In this document: piece by piece, positions 44,841 to 57,492 of the stretch
Layout of the letters: each line of letters opens with the position of its first letter
Position numbering within the stretch: the first letter of the stretch is position 1
Origin: Norana najaformis
Taxonomy: Eukaryota > Annelida > Clitellata > Crassiclitellata > Hormogastridae
DNA length: 64,000 nucleotides
Reading direction: 5' to 3'
NCBI GenBank assembly: GCA_964023275.1
Contig: OZ029921.1
Location: 10,175,306 to 10,239,305 of the forward strand
Position numbers and translations under genes: made by a program
The notes under the pieces: generated by a model
What the model saw: only the letters and a program-made list of their open reading frames with translations
Databases searched by the model: none
Told to the model about the DNA's origin: nothing

Positions 44841-45735
44841 ATTGTAATTGTAATTTAAGATTTATAAAGCGCCTGTTAGAGAATAAACTCAACAGAGACG
44901 CTCCCGACCCGAACAAATAAAATCACTGTTAAACAGTACAGTTTTCAGGCGCCTGCGAAACCCTGAGAGGGGAAGAGAGAGAGGAGCTTGAGTTGCAGAT
45001 CTCGAGAGAGATGGTTCCAGCAGGTGGGACCGACATACGCAAAGCTTCTGGATTGGGCGGTAGCAGTTCGCATGCGAGGGACAAACAAGAGATCACGGGT
45101 GGCCGAAAGGAGGGTGCTACTACCGGGTAGCGAGGAGACTAAAGTGCAAAAGTCCATGAGGTGAAGAGGAGCTGAGCCAGCAACACATTTGCGCATAAGA
45201 GTGAGAATCTTAAAATGGACACGCTGCCGGATGGGTAGCCAGTGAATACTGGACAAGATCTGACCATATCTGGGAATTCCCCCAGTAAGCCGTGAGACGA
45301 GCAGCATATTTCAGGACAGATTGAAGCTTAGCAGTGTTGGCTAAGGTGTTGGCCGGTGAAGATGACATTACCAAAGTCAACCCTGGTGCAAATGAGGGCT
45401 TGGACCAGAGTCGAGATAGAGTGAAAAGAAAGAGTACGGCGAATAGTGCGAAGCTGACGAAGATGGTAAAAGAGAGACGAAGTGAGCTCCTGATCTAATA
45501 CAACCTCGAGATCCCGAACCGTGGTAGAGAAAGAGATATCCGGAAATCTCTGGCTTAAAGAGAAGATATCGTTCTCGTGAGCTGCACGCGGCCACCAAGC
45601 CAGATGAACTGGGTCTTGCTGTAGTTCAAAATAGAGGCGGTTGGAAGACATTCAACAGTCGAGGACAGAGGTGGGGTCCACAGAGATCCGCTGGACAGTG
45701 GCGGGCAGCCTCCGCCAGACCATGGGCATAAGCCT
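44841..45735 (-). mobile_element. CR1-like LINE, 3' part, broken
   Basis: Minus-strand frames: MSSNRLYFELQQ, VRDLEVVLDQEL, FYHLRQLRTIRRTLSF, then GGIPRYGQIL, HWLPIRQRVHFKILTLMRKC and TAQSRSFAYVGPTCWNHLSR. Same family as the copies at 13106 and 30786 but more diverged. The 3' end has AGGCGCTTTATAAATC and TTACAAT units. Confidence 0.88.
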
Positions 45736-47759
45736 TATGTATGTTTTATGTGATATATTTATTTGTTATCCGTTTCGTTCTCTGTTTTGAATAATCCTAG
45801 CATAAGTAGCAATTATAATTGTATATATGATTATACAGATATATGTATGTGTGGATAAGCCTCATGCCCACACCTATTCTATTCCCTGTTATCTGCTCCA
45901 TCAGGAGCAGAGGCGGACGACTCGCTTCACTACGGAAAACACCTTAAGCCATCAATATGCAGAAGCATATGTAGGTTGATGCAACTTGGTCGTCATTTCG
46001 TGTTTTATATCATGTGTATATATAAATATAAATATATGTATCATGTATGCATTCTGTCGGTTTCGTTGCGTGTTGACGTGTCTGAAAGCCGTCAATCACT
46101 TAACAATCTACATCTATTCAGATGTCTATCACTGCAAACACGTGTTGCTAATAAAACTCACAACTGCATCTATCTATATGCAGGTCTGCACCTCAGAGAT
46201 CGATATATATGTATATATAAATGCATAAGCCGTGTTATTGCCAATTGAGTTCCAATCAATATATCAAGAATTGTATAAGTAAAGAGAAACCAAATTTAAG
46301 AAATTGCGCCAGAACATAGGAGAATAGTTATGCTTGTGTCTTTGTTGTACCTGGCCGCTGTCTGCATTTTTGGTTATAATCTTCACATAATAGTAGGCCT
46401 ACTAGACAATTTGTTGATTCAACTTTTAGGCCTATGTTCTATACTAAGCTTGTTTTAGTTTTACAGATCAACAGAAAGTTTCAGTATGAAAAGGTAGTGA
46501 AAAAGTAATGTTATGATTTGTGCATCTTTTTCTGTTTTTAGCCTATAGATGTGTTCCTGTTAGACAACTCTACGGATCTGTTCTGTAATCTTTTTTTCTG
46601 TAGCGCAAACACAACAGATGTACTCGCGACAGCTGTACTTTACATTCCTGTATAGTTTGGGGATATTTGGATAGCGCCACTGTAAAAACCCTCCTCAATT
46701 GCGTCCCCACTCGACCATGCAAAACTGAAACAGCCCAGAGCGATCTTCTGCAGTTATAGAATAGAGCTATGAAGGTCAAAAGTTATAGAAGATCTTGTCG
46801 TTGACCTGCTAAGCTACTTTTAGGCTCTCGCTGAATATATACGCGCGCTGCTTAACAACTAAGTCAAACAGAATTCAGACATGGAACGTTGTGGAGAAAG
46901 GTCGCCGCGTTTCTCTTGTGCATAACAAACACTTTTGATTTTGTTTACAATGACAGCAGATACAACCATTTACCCATGTTTAAAAATGATGTTCAGAAGC
47001 AACAGACGCTCACATGCTGATAATCAGTATATTTATTTGAAGCACTTATTAGCCTGTAATAAGTTATTACGCGCGCAATAAGTAAATCTGAATCTGGACT
47101 GTCTGGTAATAATGGTTATAAACCAGACATTCTGACGTATGTGAAAAAGCGACGTGAACTACAGGCTACATTAACGTTTGATGTTGACCAGATTCTAGGT
47201 AAATATTCCGTCTTGGTGTGCATTCTACAATTAGATGAGCTATAGGCCTACATATATATATATATATATATATACATATAAAGAGAGAGAATTATTTTGT
47301 AGCTTGATATAAAGTATATAGATTAAACAGACATTCAGGTTGCACTTAATTTCTTGTTTAGTTTTACGGATGACGCTTTGTTAGAGTTGACAGCGAGTGA
47401 AAGGTGTTGCTGGATCCTTAAAAGAAGATATAGGAGCCTATTACATTATGCTAGCAACTATAGAGGTTTTAAGTATGACTGTCTATATATGAAGAAAGTT
47501 GAATGTCTTCGTCCCTGTTTTAATAATGGTATGCACCTTTAGCGTTTCTACAGTTCATATATAGTGTATGTATGTATGCAGCAAATATACAGTAGGCCTA
47601 TGCATGTACGTGAACAAATATATATCATACTAATATGAATAAAAATTATACCTTAGGACAGTGTTTGGTGCAAGGCATAATTTGTTGCATTTTACCCACT
47701 GGCTTCTGTCATTCTTTCTGTCCAAGTTAATCGCGTTATTATTCATACATTATTTGCAG
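45736..47759. other. No gene recognised
   Basis: AT-rich sequence with TA-rich simple repeats (46015-46045, 47257-47280). Short frames at 45976-46248, 46570-46779 and 47354-47542 have no supported function. Confidence 0.4.
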
Positions 47760-50050
47760 ATAAAAGCTGTATTCGTTGTGTACTTTGCTTAATTATGCCT
47801 GCTGTTACAACGGATCATCATTCTGCCTCATCCGCAGCATCACGCCCAACCCCTCCCCCACTCCTCGCACTCTTCGTCTCATCGTGTGGGAGGTCAAGGG
47901 TCCACGGATGTTTTATTACAAGAAGAATGTCGGGTTAGCACTGGAGCAAGCCAAAAATGCTTATGCAGATGTTATTCATTCAATGCGCACAGCTAAACTA
48001 ATTCGTGGTGAATTATTTTAAAAAAACTTTGAGTTTAATGGTTCCTTTTCCAGTAATTATCAACGAGAAGCTGTACCCCAGTCACTGCTGTCATTGGTAA
48101 ACATGAATTTGTCAGGGCCAGGTAGTGCTTCATGTGACAGTAAAGCAGCACTGTCCAATTCTCAATTAATTATAAACAATCACACAAACGTGAACCAGGA
48201 CAACCCATTACTTTTAAGCATGCCACAAGCCAGGAAACACCTCTGTCTGATGTTACATTCTGTAACTCATAAGTGCAAACTTATCAATAAATGTTTTGAT
48301 CTTGGTTTGTGCATTTCATGTAATGGAGTAATCCAACTGTCTTGCAAATTGGCAAACTGTGTCTGTGATAAATACAATACCGAACAATTAGTTTGTCCAC
48401 CAGTTCTTTGAGGTGACCTTTTCACCATTGCAGCCTCTGATGATACTGATCACCATCCAAGCTCATCTACTGCTAGATCTTCATTTTATGGCACAGCGAT
48501 ATCATTATTTCAGGCGATATCATTATTTTGAATCTGCTAAGAAATGGAAGCAGGTTTGCGATATCATTATTTCAAGCCTGGACTTCAGTGGTTTGGATTG
48601 ACTTTCTTCAATCTGTGAAGCATCCAGTAATTTATCAGATGCAACATTGCCATCTACCTACACAGAAGTGATGCCATGCTGTTTTCCAATTTCACAGCTT
48701 GCTGTTCCTAAATTAGCTTTTTAAACGAGGAAATTGTACAGATACTGAAGATTACAATTGGCTAAATAGTGTCAGCAGTGGTGTTGAGAATGAGTTTGAT
48801 TCTCAGACTGTGTCATGAACTAACTATCATGCTGAACACAGTCATCTAATTGATTTCTCTTTGCTAATTGCAACAATTTTACACTTGTTTAACCACCATT
48901 CCATTACTGCTGCAATGATTTGTCATTGCATGGTAATTGTCCAGGATGCTGTTAGGCATTTAAATCCAGGTCAGATCCAAGTTCTCACTTTTGATCAACC
49001 TCTCTATGCATTGGCAAAGCAAATTCAGTGTACTGGCCAACAGAATTTAGAGAAAAAATCAGCTTTTGATTCTCATGGGTGGGATTCACTTGGAAATGGC
49101 TGCAATGAAGGTCATTGGTTAGACGGCTCTGGCTGAGTTCAAGTCTTCCATTTCTTAGCAGATTCAATAACATCAAGAAAAATTCCTAATAAATTGTTGC
49201 TAGCTACATATGATATCCAAGTCAACTGCTCATCTTTCATTGATGCAACACTGATCACACCATGTACACATGAAGAAGCAGACTCGCACATGCTTCTTCA
49301 TTGCCATCATGCTGCTGAACAGGGTGCTAAACGGGTGGCTCTTCAGATGGTTGACACAGATGTTGTTGTTTTGGCAGTATCATCTTTTACTAATCTGATT
49401 ATAAATGAATTATGGATAAAATTTACGAGTAATTCCAGTCCATGAAATTGCTACAGCACTTGTACTCAACAAATCGAACTCACTACCAGTTTTTCATGCA
49501 TTCACGGCAAGTGACACAGTTTCATCGTTTGCAGGCAGAGGTACAAAAACTGATTGGGTTGTCTGGACTTCATATCCTGTTGTGACACAAGCATTTCTGA
49601 AACTGTGCAGCTTAGGTAATGATGGAATAGATGGTCAAACATTTGCTATCCTTGAACGTTTCACTGTTATTGTTTAGGATAGGACCTGTGATGCAGTAGA
49701 TGTGAATTCTGCTCGTAAACAATTGTTTACTAAGAAATCTCGAACATTCGACTCTCTTCCTCTTACTAGAGATGCCCTTCATCAGCATATCAAAAGAGCT
49801 GTCCATCAGTCAGTTCATTTTTGGGATAATGTTGTAACAAACAACCACTTATACCTGATTCAGGTCAATGGGGTTGGGTTGGTGACATTGACAAGTGCGT
49901 TCCTATGTGGATGACAATTCCTGAAGTTTCAAAGATCTGTACTGCTCTTATTCATTGCAAATGCAAAAGGGTAGTCTATTCAGCAGATGCAATTGTGTAA
50001 AAGCAAACTTACTCTGCTCAGGATTTTGCCAATGTGATGGAGAATGTGAG
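47760..50050 (+). mobile_element. Decayed element of an unnamed family with THEEAD and DTDVVVLA motifs
   Basis: Plus-strand pieces in order: KNVGLALEQAKNAYADVIHS; LLLSMPQARKHLCLMLHSVT with CKLANCVCDKYNTEQLVCPP; VLTFDQPLYALAKQIQ; TPCTHEEADSHMLLHCHHAA with VDTDVVVLAVSSF; FHAFTASDTVSSFAGRGTKT; ARKQLFTKKSRTFDSLPLTR. From memory, uncharacterised proteins with this order (FDQPLYALAKQIQ, CTHEEADTR, DTDVVVLA, F-GCDTVSSFAGRGKKTAW, ARKQLFTRKGR) are abundant in cnidarians, molluscs and echinoderms and behave like dispersed elements. The paired acidic motifs recall metal-dependent nucleases such as PIN/FEN-like folds; that is speculation. This copy is broken in several places. Confidence 0.7.
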
Positions 50051-50545
50051 TGAAACTAACTCGTATCTTTGCAGTATAATCATTCAAGTTGTTGATATAT
50101 TATTGAGTGAATATTTGTGTTGCCTTTTGTCAGTTTTGGAATGCTCATAGTTGTGGTATACATATTCTTTGTTGGCATGAGAATAAGATAAGTGCAATGT
50201 TAGCTGTCAGGATTTTATAGTTTTTTTTTTCATTTACTCTTGTTGATTTTATGTTGTTCATTTACTCTGTGTGCTCCAATCTGTTAATGCATTATACTGT
50301 TTACAAGATGTGAAATGCAAATAGAAAATATAAATATATTGCTAAATACGAAGGTTATGTTAAGCTTTTGGAATTACTGGGCGTGGCCTGGTGTGGACGT
50401 TGCTCAGCATTAGTTAAGTTTAGCTGGAATGACCCGATAACTTTAAAAAGTGAAAAAACTCTAAAATGTTTTTCCCTTTTTCACAGTATCAGATTTGTTC
50501 AGAATTTAATTCTGAACGCGAATATATTGTTGTTTTTTGTTTGTA
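50051..50545. other. Non-coding, nothing recognised
   Basis: AT-rich. A plus-strand frame begins at 50368 but becomes recognisable only in the LINE part after 50580. Confidence 0.4.
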
Positions 50546-50559
50546 GCACCAAAATGCAC

Positions 50560-51305
50560 AATGTTACACTAACTTCTCTGACTATATCATCAAATCGGCT
50601 TCGGTTGAACCAGACCAAAACGCAGTTCATATTTTGGGTATACGCCAGGCATGATCAAAGAGCGATAAAGAAACACTAACCGATGGAATTCTCTGACTGG
50701 AATACGGAGCTCGTCCTTCGTGACTTGGGTATTCTGCTGGAATTATATTATCAATGGTTGACCACGTCAATCGTTTGCAGAACCTGCTTCTATCAGTTGC
50801 GTCAAATACAGGTCATACAGCGTAACATTTCCCTCAGTGCTTCCGTGAAACTATTTTATTCTGTCGTACCGACGCGGATTGACTTGTATAATTCCATTCT
50901 ATTAGGACTGCCAAAATTCAGAATAATGTCAGCTCCAATCGGTCGTCAACTGTGCCGCCCAAGTAGTGGCCAAGGGGGAACGGAATCGATTCAAGATCCT
51001 TCTACTTGGACGATCCACGATCGTTCCACTTTTGAGTCAGTACCAGTTGTCGATCACTGCGCTCTCTTCCACCCATGGAAATTCACAAGTTTCTTGCGTT
51101 CACGCATCAACACGAGCTCATTTGGCTTTTCGTCCACTGGATCTCCCGTTAAATATACGTCTTGTTTCAGCTGATTCTCTGCTCCACACAGGATTTCTGT
51201 TTAACTTAAGTCGAACTTGTTTAGATCAGTTACATAGCTGTATCAGCTGGGCTTTTGAGAGTTGCTTGAATGGCGCTGTATAAATGTTTTGTTACATTAC
51301 ACTAC
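50560..51305 (+). mobile_element. LINE 3' part (CR1-like)
   Basis: Frames read SNRLRLNQTKTQFIF, LVLRDLGILLEL, CRTCFYQLRQIQVIQRNISL and NSILLGLPKFRI, then a decayed C-terminus. The 3' end is TGGCGCTGTATAAATG, then TTACATTACAC units at about 51285-51305. Confidence 0.8.
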
Positions 51306-51339
51306 ATTACCTCGGTCTCTTCTTTTGTTCAAGAAGGAA

Positions 51340-51500
51340 TCAAGGACATGGCCTCGTGTGCCAAGGACATGCCCTCATGTGCCAAGAACATGGTCTTATG
51401 TGCCAGCATGACCTCGTGTGCCAACATGGCCTCATGCGCCAACTGGTCTCGTGTGCCAAGGACATGGCCTCATGTGCCTAGGACATGGTATTTTGTGCCT
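51340..51500 (+). repeat. 21-bp minisatellite (GGACATGGCCTCGTGTGCCAA)
   Basis: Seven or eight tandem units of 21 bp, some shortened to 18 or 17 bp, with core ACATGGCCTCATGTGCCA. In one frame they read KDMASCA, KDMPSCA, KNMVLCA, a short peptide repeat. It directly follows the 3' tail of the LINE, so it is probably a minisatellite and not a gene. Confidence 0.88.
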
Positions 51501-51639
51501 CGAGACAACTTTGTCTTGCGGTCGATAGCGGCGAAGTCTTCTGGCTGTCTGTCCTATTTAAAATACTATTCTCGTGGTTCTTAATATTTTGTATTATGAT
51601 TGTCTGCTATATTTACCTGAATAACACTAAGTGATACAG

Positions 51640-54092
51640 TTTTGTGCCTGGGTAGTAAATGTTATTTCCTACCTGCTTATGCCTCAGAAGTATAGAAAAT
51701 AGCTGTTATTCCCTTCAAACTTTGTTTTTGTGACCAGGACAATGATATTTCAAAATTTACATATTTCCAAATAAGAAACGGGCGAATTTGCGTGTTTTCG
51801 TACAAATAAAGTCAAAAAACAGCATATGAATCAATATTAACATGTATTTACACTGTTGTTATAAAAAAATGACCACAAAAGATTTAGAAGTGAGTGGTTT
51901 ATCGAGATTTATGATTATACTGTAAATCGCTTTCACGAATCACCCCTCAAATGTAGTCTCCCATCATGTTCTTGTTATACTGTCCTTGATGGCACATTCA
52001 AAGTCCAGTATATCCTGGTGGAAGCGCTTGCCTTGCTCCTCAGAGTACATTTCCATGTTCTGCTTTAAGTTATCAAGATGAGCACCAAGGATATGAACTC
52101 TGAGGGACATCATGCAGCCCATTTTGCCGTAGTTCTTCACCAGAGTCTCAACCAGCTCCACATAGTTTTCGGCCTTGTGATTGCCCAGGAAGCCCCCTAC
52201 CACTGCGACAAAGCTGTTTCAAAGCCCTTCCTCCTTCCTAGTGAGCTTCTTTGGGAATTCTTTGGACTTAGGATTTTCTTTATCTCTGGTCCGACGAAGA
52301 CATCGGCTTTGACCTTTGCCTCAGACAGCTTAGGAAAGAAGTCTTGAAGGTACTTGAAGGATGCCGACTGTAAATCGCTAAAGCTGGAACAAACTGTTTA
52401 ATAAGGCCCAATTTGATGTGCAGCGGTGGCATCAGCACCTTCTGGGGGTCCATCAGTGGCTCCCACTTGACGTTGTTCCTCCCCACTGAATACTCGGTCC
52501 GCTGTGGCCAGTCCCGCCTGTGGTAGTGCATCTTGTTGTCCCTGCTGTCCTAAGGGCAAAGATAGCAGAGAAATTAGGTAAAACCCCCTTGCAGACCCAT
52601 CAGGAATGCTATCATTTTGAAGTCTCCGATGACATCCTAGCCATACTCAAGGCGTCTAGTACTGTAAGCTCTTGATGCTGTTGTAATCCTCTTTGAGGTG
52701 CACCGAATGAGTCAGAGGAAAAGACGGATACTTGTTCCCGTTATGGAGCAGCACGGCTTTGAGGCTCCTGGATGAACTGAGACCCCACTCGTTCGGGATA
52801 CAGTTGATTCCAATTGCCTCGAACAGACCGGTCACATTGTGGCAGAAGCATAGCCCATCTTGACTGATGAAGAAGCTGGACAAAAGCTTGGTGACACTTC
52901 CTCTGATCTGTGACTTGCACACTTTCATCCTACAAATTCCACTGCTTTGAGCCTAGACCTCAAAAGCTGGGCATTGGACTTGGTGAGATCAAGATCTCTG
53001 ATCAAGTCGTTGAGGTCTTTTTGGTTGGGATAGAATGGGTTCTCTCCTCAGCTCGGAAATTCTAATCTGGATCTCCAACGCCTTTCTCGCTCTCTGACTT
53101 ACTGATCTCTTCTGAAGACGTGTGCTTTCTCTCTGGAGGAGTGGGTACGGGAAGTTCAGGGCAGTGTGGCACAGGGGCGATGGAGGAAGGAAGGTCCGGA
53201 TACATGATAGCAGAGGCATTCTTGCCAATTTGACGTTTGGAAGGATCCACCAGGCAGAAGTAGCAGTTGCTTAAGTGGGCAGTGGGTTTTCGCCAAATTC
53301 TTGGAATATCAAACTTCATGGCTTTCTTTTCCCCTCTGTACTATCATGGAAAAGAACTAAATGAAATTGTGATCTTAACAAAATAAATGTATTTCACCCC
53401 TGACTGATGTGTAAGAATTCTCGCAACATATTTCATATATCATGTATTTGTTCAATAACATTGAAAATTTTCAAAAATTGTGAAATTACAACAATCAAAC
53501 TTTTAAAACTTTTATAACATAAAATGTCGCCATCTAAGCGAATATCAATTGTCCATCTTACCCTCCAACTTTTTTGTAGTCCTCGCAGGTGAAATGAGGT
53601 GCCCAGTGTTTGTCTTGATCCCCGACAGGCATTTCGAAATATATCTTGTAGGCTCTACACATCTTAGCAGATACTCCCACGGAGTACTTTTTCGCTCTTG
53701 TCTTGACAAACTGGCTGCAGACATAGCAAAATGCGTCTGCCGGATGCTTGCAGCCTCTTGATGCCATCTCAGATATGTATCCACTTAGGCAGCTACAACT
53801 AAACTGAAATGGTGGGCTTAAGACCACCGTATTTATACTGCTATTTATATTTCAGGAAAGTTTCAGAATGTTCTCGTACGTTCTAGAATATTCTCGAAAG
53901 TTCTCAAAAGTTCTAGCAGTTACTCCAGGTTTACTCAGCACTGAATTTATCTTGAATGTTCTGTAAAGTAGATTAATTTGAGAATATCACTGTCCTGGTC
54001 ACAAAAGCAAAGTTTGTGGGGAATAATAGCCATTTTCTATACTTTTGAGGCATAAGCAATTAGAAAAAAACACTTACTACCCAGGAACAAAA
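51640..54092 (-). mobile_element. Old relative of the TIR element, with 109-bp TIRs (copy 3)
   Basis: Inverted ends 51640-51748 and 53984-54092 match over 109 bp (TTTTGTGCCTGGGTAG..., inner end GTGACCAGGACA). The minus strand between them encodes the same protein layout as copies 1-2: KHPADAFCYVCSQFV and [92 protein letters not shown] and KRFHQDI. Several frameshifts break it. Conserved Cys pairs and the SEEQG-RFHQD block persist. The TIRs do not resemble those of copies 1-2, so this is a separate subfamily. Confidence 0.85.
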
Positions 54093-54389
54093 AAAAGTAA
54101 ATAAAAATTTGTTTACATGTGTAATAATTCAATACTTGTTATTATAACTTTATTCTAATTATATCATTGCTCTCCTTTTTCACAATTATTCCACAAACTG
54201 CCGAAGAAAAAAATAATCTGATGCTGATATATGGGCCTATACATTTTTTCTATTTTTTTAAATTTTATTAACAACTCCATGCATCGCCTATATATAAATT
54301 ATATATATATATTAAGTCGTTAACGGGTATTATATATAAACTAACGACTCGACTGAGTAAGCCGTTAACTTATATGTAAGTATATATGA

Positions 54390-54785
54390 ACTTTATTTAT
54401 TTTCTATTAAATGTGCTGGTCCTTCTTTATGGAACAATTTATCTCATGACATTCGTATTCTACCCAATGTAAAATTATTTAAACATTCTATACGCACATA
54501 TTTGAATGAACTCAATAAGTGAATTCATGTGAATTAATTAATTCTGTTAGTTAAGTTTTTTTGGTCTTCGCTACAAAGGTTCTGTTTGCTCAAGTCCGTT
54601 GGACTATAGACCTGTTAAGTTGATTATTTGTCATTTCAAATAGCATTACATGTGACGTAGGCGTCCCTAATAAGCGGAACACGGTTCTTTCTGGGTCTGC
54701 GTGTTGTATCCCACATGAATTTTTTATGTAATATGTTATATGCCGTTGTCTTTTTGTGGAGCAATAAAATGAAATGAAATGAAAT
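54390..54785 (+). mobile_element. LINE 3'-end fragment with AAATG tail
   Basis: The plus strand reads KCAGPSLWNNLSHDIRILPN, VKLFKHSIRTYLNELNK then stop (about 54408-54522), a typical LINE ORF2 end. It is followed by a 3' UTR with AATAAAATG and a tail of AAATG units (54766-54788). Confidence 0.75.
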
Positions 54786-56267
54786 GAAATATGTGTATAG
54801 GTCTAATTGTGCGTGAGAAGTTAATAAGGCGTATCAACGACCTGGCAGAACAGCCTCTGGTTAAGCACCGCGCAGACAACAGGATGTACGTTAGAGCTCT
54901 TGCATGTGCGCGTTGTCTGTGTGTGATCTGTGTACAGTATGGTCTCCATCCTCTTTAGCCACGTGGCTAATAATGTAGGGCCCAGTCATCTGCAATCGCC
55001 TGCATATATTAAATATATATCTGAGCTTATGCGCCGCCGTATTCAGTGACTAAGCCATAACGGAAGGTCATAGTGAGCCCCCCGCTAAAAATATGCAGAA
55101 ATACGCAGTATATGCCTATATATTATTTATATAATATTCTTCATCGAAATTACAGAAGGCGTTCTGTAATGTAAGTCTCTTAATTCGAAATTACACAAGG
55201 CATTCCATTAGCGGATTCGAAGGAACGGATTAATAAAAGAAGCAAGTCATGCTCTGTTAAAATTTTGGCGGTTTGAGTGACGTAGGCCTTCATAAGGCCG
55301 ATTTGAATAAATGATCAAATCAAAATCAACTAAACAGATCAAAAGGATTATTCCATATTAAATGTTAATGCGATCCTTGCTCACTTTCGGTTTCAGACAA
55401 AGCAAGAGCTCACTTGCGGCGAATTTAAGGACGACGACCTTGGCTGTGTAACTGCCGTCTAATTTGCTTTCCATAATTATTTCTTGCAAAGGACTTCGCT
55501 TAATTTGAAGTTTATGCATAATATTCTTCCACCGTTTTTCTGTAGCCTAGAGCTATACTACCGGGAAGAAAAGTAAGCGAAGTTAAGGATGCCATCGCTC
55601 ACATGACCGAATCCCAAGCCGAGATTGGCATTCATAAGGCCTCGGTGACAAGCAGATGAGAACACTATTCAACTAGCTATCGAACGAGACTAGTTCTTGA
55701 ACTTAGAACAAAAAAAGTGCTTCAACAGAGCGATTCACAGTCTGCGGCATATGAATGACAGACATCACACAACAATGCGCTGTACAAAGTCTTTACATAT
55801 CTCGGCGCCGGACAAAAGCGGTCAGAGGAAAACAAGCAGCTGTCATTGCTGCTGTGAACTAGTAACTGACCATCAGATAAGTGTAGCCCGGAAGATCAGC
55901 AGACAGAGTAGAAATCCGTTGCACATTTCTCAGTCAGCTTGTAATGACGGACGGCGTCTTCGGTGCCACTGAAGGTCGTGAGTCATTTGCGATCGCCCTT
56001 CAACAATGGGCGTATGCACCTGCAGTGCGATTGTAGGCCTATAATTTTGCACATAGGCTAACGGCTTAGTTTGATCCGGTATACTTGGAATGTAGGCCCA
56101 CATAATGCACGTGTTTTACTTCAAATGACGTCGCCTGATGTCTCTTCAGACTACAGACCCTGCAGCCTCGTCTAATATTTCATTCCCATATTATCTGTTT
56201 AAACACGCACACGAATCTTACATTGTCAGTCACAATTCACTCATCATCACCAACTAGTCGATGACTA
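54786..56267. other. Formal intron 1 of aquaporin B, nothing recognised
   Basis: No supported gene. The 55697-55972 plus-strand frame lacks homology that I know. Confidence 0.4.
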
Positions 56268-56400
56268 ATGGCTGATTGGTTGAGTGCTAGCCTTGGAAAG
56301 CAGTGCGTGCAGGTTCAGTGCCGGGCTGAGACATGATCTTAATTGACCGCGTGTCTCAGTGAAGCAAGTGTTGATGACTTTGCACGTGACCTTTGCTAAA
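56268..56400 (+). mobile_element. tRNA-derived SINE head
   Basis: Box A TGGCTGATTGGTTGAG (from 56269) and box B GGTTCAGTGCC (56312-56322) are spaced as in tRNA. The sequence has intact tRNA-like halves but no recognisable anticodon stem or terminal CCA, so it is a SINE and not a functional tRNA gene. Confidence 0.55.
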
Positions 56401-57021
56401 CCCTCGACGTTGAGTTGAAGAATTCTCAGGGCCGATCCTTTAGCTTGAAAGTCTGAGGACATCGGAGTCTGCTGCTGTCACCGTTGTTGGTGGCGCTTGT
56501 CCGGGATTCATAATAGAATTCGGTCCGCTAGTTGGATCATTAGTTTTCCGGGCCTTTCCTTCGAACTCATTAGTTTCCCCAGCCCCGTACTGACGAGGAG
56601 CGCGACGAGCAGGCTGATCTGTCCGCAATTTATATCACTATACTACTTGTATCACTTACATCACTATAATACAGTGATATAAATGTCAATGCAAATAGTG
56701 AGATCAATTGAGTAATGGTAACTGTGACGGACGGCTTCAAAAGCCGCTCACGACGAGTAGATCGAAGAAAATATGACAATGTTCGAAGTACAAGTTTTGA
56801 GAATTTCAGAACAACGAGAAAATAGACTAATTTTCATACGTGGCTCTGACAGTCAACTGACAGTCATTCGATTACGACAGTCAAGAGCTACGTATTTGGA
56901 AAATGGCGCTACTGAAATGTCAAGTACATTAATGAAGAAATAAATAAAGTCTACTGACGAAACTCATGGCTAACCGAACCTGACTGTCATAATAAACAGT
57001 TAGTGAAAAGGTTTCACTGAC
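56401..57021. other. Intron downstream of aquaporin first exon 1B
   Basis: ATCACTATA-type short repeats lie near 56640-56675. No coding signal. Confidence 0.4.
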
Positions 57022-57367
57022 CCATAAGGATTCCTGCTCCGGCAACGGCCCCTAACGACTGACTGATGATGTAGAAGATGGCCCTGACTATGGTGACCTT
57101 CCTTGCAAATAGCATTCCGCAGGTGACAGCCGGGTTGATGTGGCCGCCGCTGATGTGGCCGATGCTCCAGACGACGGTGGCCACGACGAGGCCAAAGGCA
57201 AGGGCGATTTGGACCATCGTGGGGTTGGTTACGCTCTCCCAGGCTTCACCTATGCAGGTGCCGCAACCAACGCCCACAAGCACCATCGTTCCGATGAACT
57301 CAGTCGCCACGGCTCGCCACAGCCGCCAGCTCTTCAGATCATCGACATTGCCCTGGATTCCTCCCAT
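57022..57367 (-). CDS. aqp4-like: Aquaporin first exon 1B
   Basis: 346 nt from ATG at 57367 (in-frame TGA two codons upstream) to donor GTCAGT at 57021, phase 1, matching exon 2 of set B. It encodes GNVDDLKSWRLW, TEFIGTMVLVGVGCGTCIGE, ALAFGLVVATVVWS, GHISGGHINPAVTCG and AGAGILMG: TM1-TM3 with the first NPA. It is shorter at the N-terminus than exon 1A. The nearest downstream exons on this strand are 39808-36969. The 3' half is identical to exon 1C over 174 bp. Confidence 0.88.
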
Positions 57368-57446
57368 TTCCAATCACTCAACGAACGACCACCTGACAAT
57401 CAAACGTCAACAGTCGTTCGCTTCTATCGATGCTGACTTAGCTCAA

Positions 57447-57447
<1 letters not shown>

Positions 57448-57477
<30 letters not shown>

Positions 57478-57492
57478 GTGCTGCTGCTGACG
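57448..57492 (-). repeat. CAG/CTG microsatellite upstream of exon 1B
   Basis: CTG units with single interruptions on the plus strand (CAG on the gene strand) lie 80-125 nt before the exon 1B start codon, in the probable 5' UTR or promoter. The gene-strand frame through it (57660-57424) would be poly-Gln but has no ATG. Confidence 0.85.
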
